A stretch of DNA of 36,176 bases from Gammaproteobacteria bacterium (GTDB taxonomy: Bacteria > Pseudomonadota > Gammaproteobacteria > PS1 > Pseudothioglobaceae), in the NCBI GenBank assembly GCA_028599035.1, contig JAQRMT010000003.1, positions 1 through 36,176 on the forward strand, written 5' to 3'. The notes under the pieces were generated by a model, which ran no database searches, was not told where the DNA came from, and was given only the letters and a program-made list of their open reading frames with translations. Each line of letters starts with the position of its first letter. The first letter of the stretch is position 1. Shown here piece by piece: positions 7,822 through 16,237 of the stretch. A program made the translations under genes and the position numbers.

Positions 7822-10800
7822 ATGAAGGATTTATTAGCGATTTTAAAAAATCAAAACAAAGAGCAAGATTTTGATGCAATTAGAGTTGGACTGGCTTCTC
7901 CTGAGAAGATTCGTTCATGGTCGTATGGAGAGGTAAAAAAGCCTGAAACCATTAACTATCGTACTTTTAAACCCGAACGCGAAGGTTTATTCTGTGCCAA
8001 AGTCTTTGGACCAATGAAAGACTTTGAGTGTTTGTGTGGTAAGTATAAGCGCATGAAGTTCCGCAATGTAGTATGTGAAAAATGTGGCGTTGAAGTAACA
8101 CTATCAAAGGTTCGTCGCGAGCGTATGGGTCATATTAACCTAGCAGCGCCCGTGGCACATATTTGGTATTTAAAATCACTTCCATCTCGTCTTGGGCTGT
8201 TGATGGACATGACCCTAAAAGATATTGAACGGGTGTTATACTTTGAAGCATTTCTAGTTACCGATCCAGGCAACACACCGCTGACACATAAACAGTTGTT
8301 GACTGAAGAAATGTATTTTGATGCGTTAGATGAATTTGGTGATGATGAGTTTGAAGCAAAAATGGGTGCAGAAGCTATTCAAGATGTTCTCAAAGATATG
8401 CAGCTTGAAAAAGAAGCGGCCAATCTGCGTGAAGACAGTCTCAACACCAAGAGTCAGACTAAGCTTAAGAAGTATAACAAGCGTTTGAAGTTGGTTGATT
8501 CTTTGATTCAATCAGGCAACAAACCTGAGTGGATGGTGCTTAATGTGTTGCCAATTTTGCCGCCAGATTTACGCCCATTAGTGCCATTAGATGGTGGACG
8601 ATTTGCCACCTCTGATTTGAATGACTTGTACCGTCGAGTGATTAATCGTAACAACCGTTTAGCGCGTTTGTTGGAATTAGATGCGCCTGAAATCATCGTG
8701 CGTAATGAAAAAAGAATGTTGCAAGAAGCAGTAGATTCACTAATTGATAATGGTCGTCGTGGTCGTGCAGTGATGGGTAATAATCGTCGTCCGCTTAAGT
8801 CAATTGCCGATATGATTAAAGGTAAGCAGGGTCGTTTCCGTCAAAATTTATTAGGTAAGCGAGTTGATTATTCAGGTCGCTCAGTGATTGTTTGTGGGCC
8901 TTATCTTAAATTACATCAGTGCGGACTGCCCAAAAAAATGGCATTGGAATTATTCAAGCCATTTATCTACAATCGTTTGCAAGCACAAAATTTAGCATCA
9001 ACCATTAAAGCAGCGAAAAAAATGGTAGAAGCAGAAACGCCGGAAGTTTGGGATATTTTGGAAAAAGTTGTACACCAACATCCAGTGATGTTAAACCGTG
9101 CACCAACTTTACACCGTCTAGGTATTCAAGCGTTTGAGTCATTATTGATTGAGGGTAAAGCAATCCAATTGCACCCCCTAGTTTGTGGCGCATTTAATGC
9201 TGACTTTGATGGCGACCAAATGGCAGTGCATGTGCCGTTATCTGAAGAGGCACAATTAGAGGCAAGAACCTTAATGTTAGCCTCTAACAATGTCTTACAC
9301 CTTGCAAGTGGTGAGCCAATTATTGTGCCTTCACAGGATGTGATTTTGGGTCTTTACTATATGACTCGCGATATGATAAATCAAAAAGGCGAGGGCATGG
9401 TTTTTGCCAATGCAGCTGAAGCACTTAATGCCTATGAGTCAGGTGCGACTACTTTGCATGCAAAAGTTAAATTGCGTATTCAAGATTATGAAAAAGTTGA
9501 TGGAAAATATCGACCAAGCAGTAAACGCATTGTTGATACTACTGTTGGTCGTGCTATTTTTTCAAAAATTCTGCCGAAAGGCTTATCATTTGACTTAATT
9601 AATCAGGCTATTAGTAAGAAAGTCGTATCAAAATTAATCCATATTTGCTATCAAACGCAAGAATTAAAAGATACTGTGATTTTTGCTGATCAAATGATGT
9701 ATATGGGCTTCCAATACTCAACTAAATCAGGCATCTCATTTTGTTCAAACGATATGACCATTCCAGATACTAAAGAAGGCATGATTGACGAGGCGAAAAC
9801 GCAAGTCAAAGAGGTTCAAAAACAGTATTCACAGGGCGTGGTTACTGATGGCGAGCGCTATAACAAAGTGATTGATATTTGGTCACGCACTTCTGAAAGG
9901 GTGGCAAAAGCGATGATGGACGAAATTGGCTTTGATGATTTTGTCAATGCTGAAGGTGGGACTGAAAAATTACCCTCATTTAACTCGGTTTATATGATGG
10001 CTGATTCTGGTGCTAGGGGTTCTCCTGCACAAATGCGCCAGTTAGCAGGTATGCGTGGTCTAATGGCAAAACCGGACGGCTCAATTATTGAAACACCGAT
10101 TACTTCAAATTTCCGTGAAGGTTTGAATAATATGCAATACTTTATTTCAACGCACGGCGCACGAAAAGGTTTGGCTGATACTGCACTTAAAACAGCGAAC
10201 TCAGGTTACCTGACGCGTCGTTTGGTTGATGTTGCGCAAGATTTGGTGGTTAATCATGATGATTGTGGCACAGAGAATGGCTTGACGATGAAAGCGACTA
10301 TTGAAGGTGGCAATATTGTGCAAACCTTAGGTGATGCAGTATTAGGTCGAGTAATGGCCGAAGATGTTTTGGTTCCAGATTCGAAAAAAGTATTATTACC
10401 TAAAGGTCATTTAGTCACTTTAGAGGATTCAGATAAAATTAATGAGCTAGGCGTAGAGTCTATTAAATCGCGCTCTACCATTACTTGTAGTGCGCGTTAT
10501 GGCGTGTGTTCTTCTTGTTATGGTAACGATATGGCGCGAGGGCATAAAATTGGTGTTGGTGAGGCCGTTGGTGTGATTGCAGCACAGTCAATTGGTGAGC
10601 CTGGCACACAGTTAACAATGCGTACTTTCCATATTGGTGGTGCAGCATCTGCATCAACTGTAGTGAGTAGTGTCAATATTGACAACAATGGTGTAGCGCA
10701 TTTTGAAAACCTCAAATCAATCACTAATGCAAGTGGTGATTTGGTGGTTATTTCTCGCTCTTCTGAGGTCACTATCCGTAATGCCAAAGGTCAAGAAGTT

Positions 10801-12024
10801 GAGCGCTATAAGATTCCTTATGGTGCGATTGTTCATATTCAAAATGGTGGTGCGGTTAAAGCAAAAGATAAAATTGCTGACTGGGATCCGCATACGCACC
10901 CAATTATTTCTGAACAAGCAGGCCGTGTGGTTTTTGTTGATTTTATTGAAGGCATTACCGTTAATAAAAACACCGATCCACTCACTGGACTTAACTTTTT
11001 TGAAATGATTGACGAAAGCGAACGCTCTTCAGTGGCAAAAGGATTGAAGCCAATGATTAAGGTGGTTGATGAACAAGATTCTGAAATGATATTGTCTACG
11101 CACTATTTACCATCAGAGGTTAAAATTACTTTAGAAGATAATCAAGTGATTACCGCCGGTGAGGTGTTAGCAAAAATTCCTAAAGACCAGTCTAAGACCA
11201 GTGATATTACAGGTGGTTTACCGCGTGTTGCAGACTTGTTTGAGGCGCGCAAAGCTAAGGATCACTCCATTCTTGCAGAAGCAAGTGGTATTGTTAGTTT
11301 TGGTAATCCAACCAAGAGCAAGGAGCGCTTAACTATTACTTCAGAAGAGGGTGAGGCCATTGAGATGATGATTCATAAATGGCGTCAAATCAATGTATTT
11401 GATGGTGAAACAGTTGAAAAAGGTGATGTGATTTCTGATGGACCATCAAATCCACACGATATTCTGCGTTTATTAGGCGTAGAGGCATTGGCGAGTTATG
11501 TGGTTAAAGAGGTGCAGAATGTTTATCGTCTGCAAGGTGTGAATATCTCTGATAAACATATTGAAGTGATTGTTAAGCAAATGTTACGCAAGGTAGAAGT
11601 GCTTGATATAGGTGATTCTAATTTAGTGAATGGCGAAACAGCTGAGTATGCCTGCGTAATTGATATGAATAAACAATTAGTGGCGCAAGGCAAAGACCCA
11701 GTAGTTTATCAAAGACTGCTAATGGGTATTACTAAGGCATCGCTGGCAACGGAGTCATTTATTTCTGCAGCGTCGTTCCAAGAGACAACGCGTGTATTAA
11801 CTGAGGCATCAACCACAGGTCGTGTTGATAACTTGCTAGGACTCAAAGAAAATGTTATTGTTGGTCGTTTAATTCCAGCAGGTACAGGCTTTGTTCACCA
11901 TCAAGAACGCCGCGCACGCCGCGCACGCCGCGCACAAAGCATAATGCAAGCAGCAGAAGCAGAGGCAGCACTCTCAGCTGAGTTGAGTGAGGCAGAAGCC
12001 AAGGCGGAAGTGTCTGCTGAGTAA
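7822..12024 (+). CDS. rpoC: DNA-directed RNA polymerase subunit beta'
   Basis: A 1400-residue protein (E. coli 1407). The N-terminal zinc site is C70, C72, C85 and C88. The catalytic Mg-binding motif NADFDGDQMAVH places its aspartates at 461, 463 and 465. The trigger-loop region and second zinc cluster (CSARYGVCSSCYGNDMARG) follow. The C-terminus is unusual in carrying three tandem RRA triplets from a 9-base DNA repeat, then an alanine/glutamate-rich tail. The start ATG 7822 follows AGGAGAG. Together with rpoB it forms the core enzyme; a strong terminator follows. Confidence 0.99.
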   Translation: MKDLLAILKNQNKEQDFDAIRVGLASPEKIRSWSYGEVKKPETINYRTFKPEREGLFCAKVFGPMKDFECLCGKYKRMKFRNVVCEKCGVEVTLSKVRRERMGHINLAAPVAHIWYLKSLPSRLGLLMDMTLKDIERVLYFEAFLVTDPGNTPLTHKQLLTEEMYFDALDEFGDDEFEAKMGAEAIQDVLKDMQLEKEAANLREDSLNTKSQTKLKKYNKRLKLVDSLIQSGNKPEWMVLNVLPILPPDLRPLVPLDGGRFATSDLNDLYRRVINRNNRLARLLELDAPEIIVRNEKRMLQEAVDSLIDNGRRGRAVMGNNRRPLKSIADMIKGKQGRFRQNLLGKRVDYSGRSVIVCGPYLKLHQCGLPKKMALELFKPFIYNRLQAQNLASTIKAAKKMVEAETPEVWDILEKVVHQHPVMLNRAPTLHRLGIQAFESLLIEGKAIQLHPLVCGAFNADFDGDQMAVHVPLSEEAQLEARTLMLASNNVLHLASGEPIIVPSQDVILGLYYMTRDMINQKGEGMVFANAAEALNAYESGATTLHAKVKLRIQDYEKVDGKYRPSSKRIVDTTVGRAIFSKILPKGLSFDLINQAISKKVVSKLIHICYQTQELKDTVIFADQMMYMGFQYSTKSGISFCSNDMTIPDTKEGMIDEAKTQVKEVQKQYSQGVVTDGERYNKVIDIWSRTSERVAKAMMDEIGFDDFVNAEGGTEKLPSFNSVYMMADSGARGSPAQMRQLAGMRGLMAKPDGSIIETPITSNFREGLNNMQYFISTHGARKGLADTALKTANSGYLTRRLVDVAQDLVVNHDDCGTENGLTMKATIEGGNIVQTLGDAVLGRVMAEDVLVPDSKKVLLPKGHLVTLEDSDKINELGVESIKSRSTITCSARYGVCSSCYGNDMARGHKIGVGEAVGVIAAQSIGEPGTQLTMRTFHIGGAASASTVVSSVNIDNNGVAHFENLKSITNASGDLVVISRSSEVTIRNAKGQEVERYKIPYGAIVHIQNGGAVKAKDKIADWDPHTHPIISEQAGRVVFVDFIEGITVNKNTDPLTGLNFFEMIDESERSSVAKGLKPMIKVVDEQDSEMILSTHYLPSEVKITLEDNQVITAGEVLAKIPKDQSKTSDITGGLPRVADLFEARKAKDHSILAEASGIVSFGNPTKSKERLTITSEEGEAIEMMIHKWRQINVFDGETVEKGDVISDGPSNPHDILRLLGVEALASYVVKEVQNVYRLQGVNISDKHIEVIVKQMLRKVEVLDIGDSNLVNGETAEYACVIDMNKQLVAQGKDPVVYQRLLMGITKASLATESFISAASFQETTRVLTEASTTGRVDNLLGLKENVIVGRLIPAGTGFVHHQERRARRARRAQSIMQAAEAEAALSAELSEAEAKAEVSAE
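11908..11934 (+). repeat. Three tandem 9-base repeats in rpoC
   Basis: CGCCGCGCA occurs three times head to tail, in frame, encoding (Arg-Arg-Ala)x3 at residues 1363-1371 of beta'. It is locally GC-rich in an AT-rich genome and follows the conserved FVHHQERRARR region. Copy number could vary by replication slippage without breaking the frame. Confidence 0.9.
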
Positions 12025-12040
12025 TAAGTGTGGTAGATTT

Positions 12041-12105
12041 GACAAGGTCAAACCTTGTCATTGCTAAATAAAAAACCGTGCTAATGTAAGTTAGTGCGGT
12101 TTTTT
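12041..12105 (+). terminator. Terminator of the rpoBC operon
   Basis: Two hairpins lie here. GACAAGG/CCTTGTC (12041-12047 / 12053-12059, loop TCAAA) is followed by a 15-pair stem (12070-12084 / 12091-12105) whose lower part is A6 against T6, with two G-T pairs, and which ends in TTTTTT. The A-tract/T-tract symmetry lets it work in both directions, but only the plus-strand rpoBC transcript needs it. Confidence 0.85.
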
Positions 12106-12116
12106 ATGTTTTAAGG

Positions 12117-12145
12117 TTTACATAATTGTATAAAGTGTTCATATT
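12117..12145 (+). promoter_or_regulatory. Candidate trpE promoter
   Basis: TTTACA (12117-12122) and CATATT (12140-12145) are separated by 17 bases, 14 bases before the first trpE ATG. The match to sigma-70 consensus is moderate. I see no leader peptide rich in Trp codons, so classical trp attenuation is not supported. Confidence 0.35.
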
Positions 12146-12158
12146 AGTGGTTTAAAAT

Positions 12159-13619
12159 ATGGTTATGAATAAAGTAAATTTCGATAAATATGTGACTAAG
12201 GGGTATAACCATATCCCAGTGTATAAATCCTTAGCAATTGATACAGATACTGCATTAGGTTTGTATTTAAAATTAGCCAACACACCTTATTCCTATCTTT
12301 TTGAATCGGTTGAAGGTGGTGAAAAATGGGGTCGTTATTCTATGATTGGCTTGGCGGCAAAAACTGTCATTAAAGTCTTTGATTTTGATGTGCATGTTGA
12401 GTATCAGGGCGAATTACTTGAGTCAAATACAGTGGCAGACCCATTAGCGTGGGTTGAGCAGTATTTGGCGAAATACAAAGTGCCACAACTAGATGAATTG
12501 CCAGATTTTAATGGTGGTTTAGTGGGATATTTTGGCTATGAGATTATTCGCTATATTGAGCCAAAATTATCTACAATCAACAAACCAGATGAATTGAATA
12601 CACCTGATATTTTGCTCATGGTGTCTGATGATTTGGTGGTGTTTGACAACCTATTAAACCAAGCATTTGTTGTTACCCATATCAATCCAAACAAACAAAG
12701 TTATGAAGATGCGCAAGTGCGATTAGACGAAATTTCAATCCAAACTAAAATGCCATTTAATCATACGCCCTATCAATCAGATAATCTAAGTGAGCAAGAT
12801 TTTATTTCAAGTTTTGGTGAAGAAAATTATAAGGCGGCAGTTAAGAAAATCCAACAATATATTGTGGCAGGAGATGTAATGCAAGTGGTGCCATCGCAAC
12901 GATTAAGCGCTAGGTTTAGCGCTCCACCGATTGAATTGTATCGCCAATTACGCCGTCTGAGTCCATCGCCTCATATGTATTATCTTAATTTAGGCGATAC
13001 CATGATTGTTGGTTCATCGCCTGAAATTTTAACTCGTGTTGATAAAAACAGACGGGCAACAGTGCGTCCGCTCGCTGGTACTCGTTCTCGTGGTCAAAAT
13101 GAGGAAGAGGATTTGGCGTTGGAAAAAGAGTTGCTAGCAGATGAAAAGGAAATCGCCGAGCATTTGATGTTGATTGATTTGGGGCGTAATGACCTTGGAC
13201 GGATTGCTAAGACGGGTAGTGTTAATTTGACTAATAAGATGTTTATTGAGCGCTATTCACATGTGATGCACATTGCCTCAAATGTTGAATGTGAATTGCA
13301 AGAGGGAATGAGTGCGATTGATGTACTAAGAGCTACTTTCCCCGCAGGGACGCTGAGTGGTGCACCAAAAGTACGAGCAATGGAGGTTATTAACGAAGTT
13401 GAGCCATTGAAGCGCAATATTTATTCAGGGGCGATTGGTTATCTTTCTTGGCATGGTTGTATGGATATGGCAATCGCTATTCGTACAGCAGTCATCAAAG
13501 ATGAAACGATCTACATTCAAGCAGGCGCAGGCATTGTACATGATTCAGTGCCGCAGTCTGAATGGGACGAAACCTTGCACAAGGCACGCGCATTAATTAA
13601 AGCTGCTGAACGAGTTTAG
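12159..13619 (+). CDS. trpE: Anthranilate synthase component I
   Basis: A 486-residue cytoplasmic enzyme that converts chorismate plus ammonia (or glutamine through TrpG) to anthranilate, the first committed step of tryptophan synthesis. The N-terminal domain has the tryptophan-feedback region YLFESVEGGEKWGRYSMIG. The chorismate-binding domain shows GDVMQVVPSQRLSA, RPLAGTRSRG, LIDLGRNDLGR, FPAGTLSGAPKVRAMEVI and IQAGAGIVHDS. These favour TrpE over PabB or isochorismate synthase. A second ATG six bases in (12165) is an equally possible start. trpG is not adjacent; the gene stands alone between rpoC and sox. Confidence 0.93.
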   Translation: MVMNKVNFDKYVTKGYNHIPVYKSLAIDTDTALGLYLKLANTPYSYLFESVEGGEKWGRYSMIGLAAKTVIKVFDFDVHVEYQGELLESNTVADPLAWVEQYLAKYKVPQLDELPDFNGGLVGYFGYEIIRYIEPKLSTINKPDELNTPDILLMVSDDLVVFDNLLNQAFVVTHINPNKQSYEDAQVRLDEISIQTKMPFNHTPYQSDNLSEQDFISSFGEENYKAAVKKIQQYIVAGDVMQVVPSQRLSARFSAPPIELYRQLRRLSPSPHMYYLNLGDTMIVGSSPEILTRVDKNRRATVRPLAGTRSRGQNEEEDLALEKELLADEKEIAEHLMLIDLGRNDLGRIAKTGSVNLTNKMFIERYSHVMHIASNVECELQEGMSAIDVLRATFPAGTLSGAPKVRAMEVINEVEPLKRNIYSGAIGYLSWHGCMDMAIAIRTAVIKDETIYIQAGAGIVHDSVPQSEWDETLHKARALIKAAERV

Positions 13620-13650
13620 CATATCATAATATTAGGCTTTAATAATAGTC

Positions 13651-13678
13651 TTGCATTTGTTGGCAATCTGAGTATTAT
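13651..13678 (+). promoter_or_regulatory. Candidate promoter of the sox operon
   Basis: TTGCAT (13651-13656) and TATTAT (13673-13678) are 16 bases apart in the 128-base gap before soxX. The -10 matches well and the -35 only partly. The remaining bases up to the soxX ribosome-binding site show no clear operator or SoxR site. Confidence 0.4.
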
Positions 13679-13747
13679 GCATATCTAGTTAGGTTTTTAC
13701 GAATTTGACTGTAGGTTTTATTTTTTTAAACAAGTGAGGAGAGAAGT

Positions 13748-14095
13748 ATGAAAAGAAGCATTTCTGTCTCAGTGGTTGTTACCTTGGCGACATTATTTGT
13801 AATGCCAATGGAAGCAGTCGCTAAAGACGCAATGACAGGTAAAGAGATTGCCTTTGATCGTAAATTGGGCAATTGCCTAGGTTGTCATTCGATTGCAGGT
13901 GGATCGCAGCCAGGCAATGTTGGACCGCCGTTAATTGCGATGAAAGCAAGATTCCCAAGTAGGGCTGTATTAAGAGACCAAATTTGGGATGCAACGGTTA
14001 AAAATCCAAATTCTTTAATGCCACCATTTGGTAAGCATAAAGCATTATCTGAAAACCAGATTGATAAGGTTACAGATTTTATTCATTCATTATAA
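13748..14095 (+). CDS. soxX: Sulfur oxidation c-type cytochrome SoxX
   Basis: A 115-residue periplasmic monohaem cytochrome. A Sec signal peptide covers about residues 1-25 (cleavage near AVAKD). The haem site CLGCH is at 43-47, and the likely axial methionine is M91 in SLMPPFGKH. SoxX pairs with SoxA to form SoxAX, which oxidatively couples thiosulfate to the carrier SoxYZ. It is the first gene of the soxXYZAK operon, preceded by AGGAGAG. It is at the short end for SoxX but has all expected motifs. Confidence 0.93.
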   Translation: MKRSISVSVVVTLATLFVMPMEAVAKDAMTGKEIAFDRKLGNCLGCHSIAGGSQPGNVGPPLIAMKARFPSRAVLRDQIWDATVKNPNSLMPPFGKHKALSENQIDKVTDFIHSL

Positions 14096-14111
14096 TTTTA
14101 AGGAGATCACA

Positions 14112-14555
14112 ATGAAAAGAAGATTATTTTTAAAAAGTGCAATGGCAGGTTCTGCTGTTGTAACAGCAGTAGGTGCAGGCTTGTTAACACCATCAGCAGC
14201 TTTCGCTGCAACAGCAGATTTTAAAGCAACATCAGATGTAGCAATGAAAAATGCATCAAGCGCAGGCAACGGCTCGTTTAAGTTTAAAGCGCCTAAAATC
14301 GCTGAAAATGGTGCAGTTGTTCCAATGGAAGTCAACGCTTCCAAGATGAGCAATGTGACTAATATTTCTTTCTTAATAAGGGAAAATGGCACGCCATTAG
14401 CAGCATCATTTAATCTGTCTGGGGCAGTTGGTTTTGTTTCTACTCGTGTTAAGATGGGTAAAACTTCAAAAGTAGATGCACTGGTTACTGCAGGTGGTTC
14501 TACGACGAAAGTAACGAAAGAAGTTAAAGTAACAATTGGCGGCTGCGGCGGTTAA
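14112..14555 (+). CDS. soxY: Thiosulfate carrier protein SoxY
   Basis: A 147-residue periplasmic protein with a twin-arginine signal (MKRRLFLKSAMAGSAVV) and the diagnostic swinging-arm C-terminus GGCGG, where Cys145 carries the sulfur intermediate. SoxY and SoxZ together form the carrier on which Sox enzymes work. The Tat signal fits export of a folded SoxYZ dimer. I chose ATG 14112 because AGGAGATCAC precedes it; a longer frame from 14028 would overlap soxX and bury the Tat signal. soxZ follows after 27 bases. Confidence 0.96.
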   Translation: MKRRLFLKSAMAGSAVVTAVGAGLLTPSAAFAATADFKATSDVAMKNASSAGNGSFKFKAPKIAENGAVVPMEVNASKMSNVTNISFLIRENGTPLAASFNLSGAVGFVSTRVKMGKTSKVDALVTAGGSTTKVTKEVKVTIGGCGG

Positions 14556-14582
14556 TTCAACATATTAATAGGAGAATATATT

Positions 14583-14885
14583 ATGGCAAAGATTAAATTA
14601 AAACCGAAGGCTAGAAAAGGTGTTATCAGCATTAAAGCACTCATTAAGCACCCAATGGAAACTGGTCTTCGTAAGAAGAAAGGTAAATTAGTGCCTGCAA
14701 ATCACATTGAACATATGGTTATATTACATAATGGCAACAAAGTGGTTGATGCAGATATTGGTAGTACAGTGTCTAAAGACCCTTACTTTAAGTTCAAAGT
14801 TGCTGGCGCTAAAGGCGATACCATTGAACTTAAATATAAGGACAATCTAGGAAAGACAGGCTCTAAGACTGCAAAGTCTAAGTAG
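14583..14885 (+). CDS. soxZ: Thiosulfate oxidation carrier complex protein SoxZ
   Basis: A 100-residue immunoglobulin-like protein without a signal peptide, as is normal for SoxZ, which leaves the cell bound to Tat-exported SoxY. Family features are the opening KIKLKPKARKGVISIKALIKHPMETGLRK, the central HIEHMVILHNGNKVVDADIG and KDPYFKFKV. It starts at ATG 14583 after AGGAG and lies directly after soxY. Confidence 0.96.
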   Translation: MAKIKLKPKARKGVISIKALIKHPMETGLRKKKGKLVPANHIEHMVILHNGNKVVDADIGSTVSKDPYFKFKVAGAKGDTIELKYKDNLGKTGSKTAKSK

Positions 14886-14912
14886 TTTGTTTTTATTATT
14901 GAGGAGAGATTA

Positions 14913-15776
14913 ATGAAAAAATTAACAACAACAATGGTAGTGGTGGCCTTATTAAGTTCTACTACTGCATTTTCGGTGCAGCAATCATCAGTTGTGCAAG
15001 CTGATATTGATGCTTTTCAAGGTTATTTTAAAAAAAGGTTTCCCAATTTATCGCTAGATGACTTTTCTAAAGGTCCTTATGCGATGAGTGAAGACAAGAT
15101 GTTGCAGTTTGAAGCGGCAATGGACATGCCTCCGTTTGAAGATCATGTAGACAAAGGTGAAAAGTTATGGAAAACTGCTTTTAAGAACGGTAAGACTTAT
15201 TCCAGCTGTTTTTCGGGTAGCGACGAAACTTTGCGTACGCAGTTTCCAAAATGGAACGCTGCTAAAGGTAAAGTGGATACTTTAGAGCAAGCGATTGTTG
15301 ATTGCCGTGTTAAAAATGGCGAGAAGAAAATTGGCACTGGTAAAGGTAAATTGGCTTGGATGTCAGCCTACTTAACTACTATTGCCGAAGGTCAAAAAAT
15401 CAATGTAATTGTGCCCGAAGGTGATGCAAAGGCATTAGCGGCCTATAAAGACGGTAAAAAGTTTTTCTATGCTAAACGCGGACAGCTCAGCTTGTCTTGT
15501 GCGAATTGTCATGTTGACAATCCAGGGATGCGCATTCGTGGCGATACACTTTCACCTGCACTTGGTCAAATTACCCACTTTCCGGTATGGCGTGGAAAAT
15601 GGGCTAGGAAGAAGGGCGATGGTTTCGGTACTATTCAGCGTCGTTATGGTGGCTGTAACAAACAAGTTCGCGCTAAGCCATTTAAAAGACATAAGAGTCA
15701 ATACGACAATCTAGAATATTTCCATACGGTGATGAGTAATGGGATGGAGATTTCTGGCACTGAATACAGACAATAA
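14913..15776 (+). CDS. soxA: Sulfur oxidation c-type cytochrome SoxA (monohaem type)
   Basis: A 287-residue periplasmic cytochrome with a signal peptide at about residues 1-22. The C-terminal domain has CANCH (196-200), the conserved DTLSPALGQITHFPVWRGKW, and GGC248NK, whose cysteine is the known haem ligand that can carry a persulfide. In the N-terminal domain the place of the first haem site reads CFSG. C99 and C131 remain and could form the disulfide that replaces haem 1 in monohaem SoxA proteins. It works with SoxX and probably SoxK. The gene is preceded by GAGGAGAG and followed 11 bases later by soxK. Confidence 0.94.
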   Translation: MKKLTTTMVVVALLSSTTAFSVQQSSVVQADIDAFQGYFKKRFPNLSLDDFSKGPYAMSEDKMLQFEAAMDMPPFEDHVDKGEKLWKTAFKNGKTYSSCFSGSDETLRTQFPKWNAAKGKVDTLEQAIVDCRVKNGEKKIGTGKGKLAWMSAYLTTIAEGQKINVIVPEGDAKALAAYKDGKKFFYAKRGQLSLSCANCHVDNPGMRIRGDTLSPALGQITHFPVWRGKWARKKGDGFGTIQRRYGGCNKQVRAKPFKRHKSQYDNLEYFHTVMSNGMEISGTEYRQ

Positions 15777-15787
15777 AGGAGAATAAA

Positions 15788-16147
15788 ATGAAAAAACTAT
15801 TATTAACAACATTAACTGTATTTGCATTGTCGGCTCAGGCTGATTTGATTGCAGTAGATCATGGTCACAATTGGAACAGTTCACCTGTTGCATCTGTAAT
15901 CGCCTCACCCGTTGCATTTGAGGCTACATTTAAGGCTGCAGTAAAAGCTGCTAAAAAGGAGCAGGCTAAGGCTAGGAAAGTAGGTTTTGAATGGCGTGAT
16001 ATTGGTAAGTTTTTAAAAGGAGCCGCCAAGAAACACAAGGCAGGCGACACCAAAGGCGCAATGAAACTAGTTAAAAAAGCTAAAAATCAAGCAATGCTTG
16101 GTCAGCAACAAGCTAAAGATCAGGCTAATGCGGGGCCTAGTTTTTAG
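15788..16147 (+). CDS. soxK: SoxXA-binding protein SoxK
   Basis: A 119-residue small basic protein with a signal peptide (MKKLLLTTLTVFALSAQADL). Its lysine- and alanine-rich helical body contains EWRDIGKFLKGAAKKHKAGD and KLVKKAKNQAMLGQQQA. This matches the pattern of SoxK/SAXB, which binds SoxXA and raises its activity in green sulfur bacteria and some gammaproteobacteria. The position straight after soxA in the order X-Y-Z-A-K supports it. It starts at ATG 15788 after AAAGGAG. I am fairly sure of the family; its action in this organism is inference. Confidence 0.82.
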   Translation: MKKLLLTTLTVFALSAQADLIAVDHGHNWNSSPVASVIASPVAFEATFKAAVKAAKKEQAKARKVGFEWRDIGKFLKGAAKKHKAGDTKGAMKLVKKAKNQAMLGQQQAKDQANAGPSF

Positions 16148-16165
16148 ACTCGTTTAGTTGTTTAG

Positions 16166-16197
16166 AAAAAAATACCCCTTTATTGGGGTATTTTTTT
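16166..16197 (+). terminator. Terminator of the sox operon
   Basis: A perfect 13-pair stem pairs 16166-16178 with 16185-16197 (loop TTTATT, core TACCCC/GGGGTA), with seven A residues on the left and seven T on the right. It is a strong, potentially bidirectional rho-independent terminator 18 bases after the soxK stop. Confidence 0.92.
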
Positions 16198-16237
16198 GTC
16201 TGTAAAATAGAAATTTTTTATGCCATTATATTTTTAA

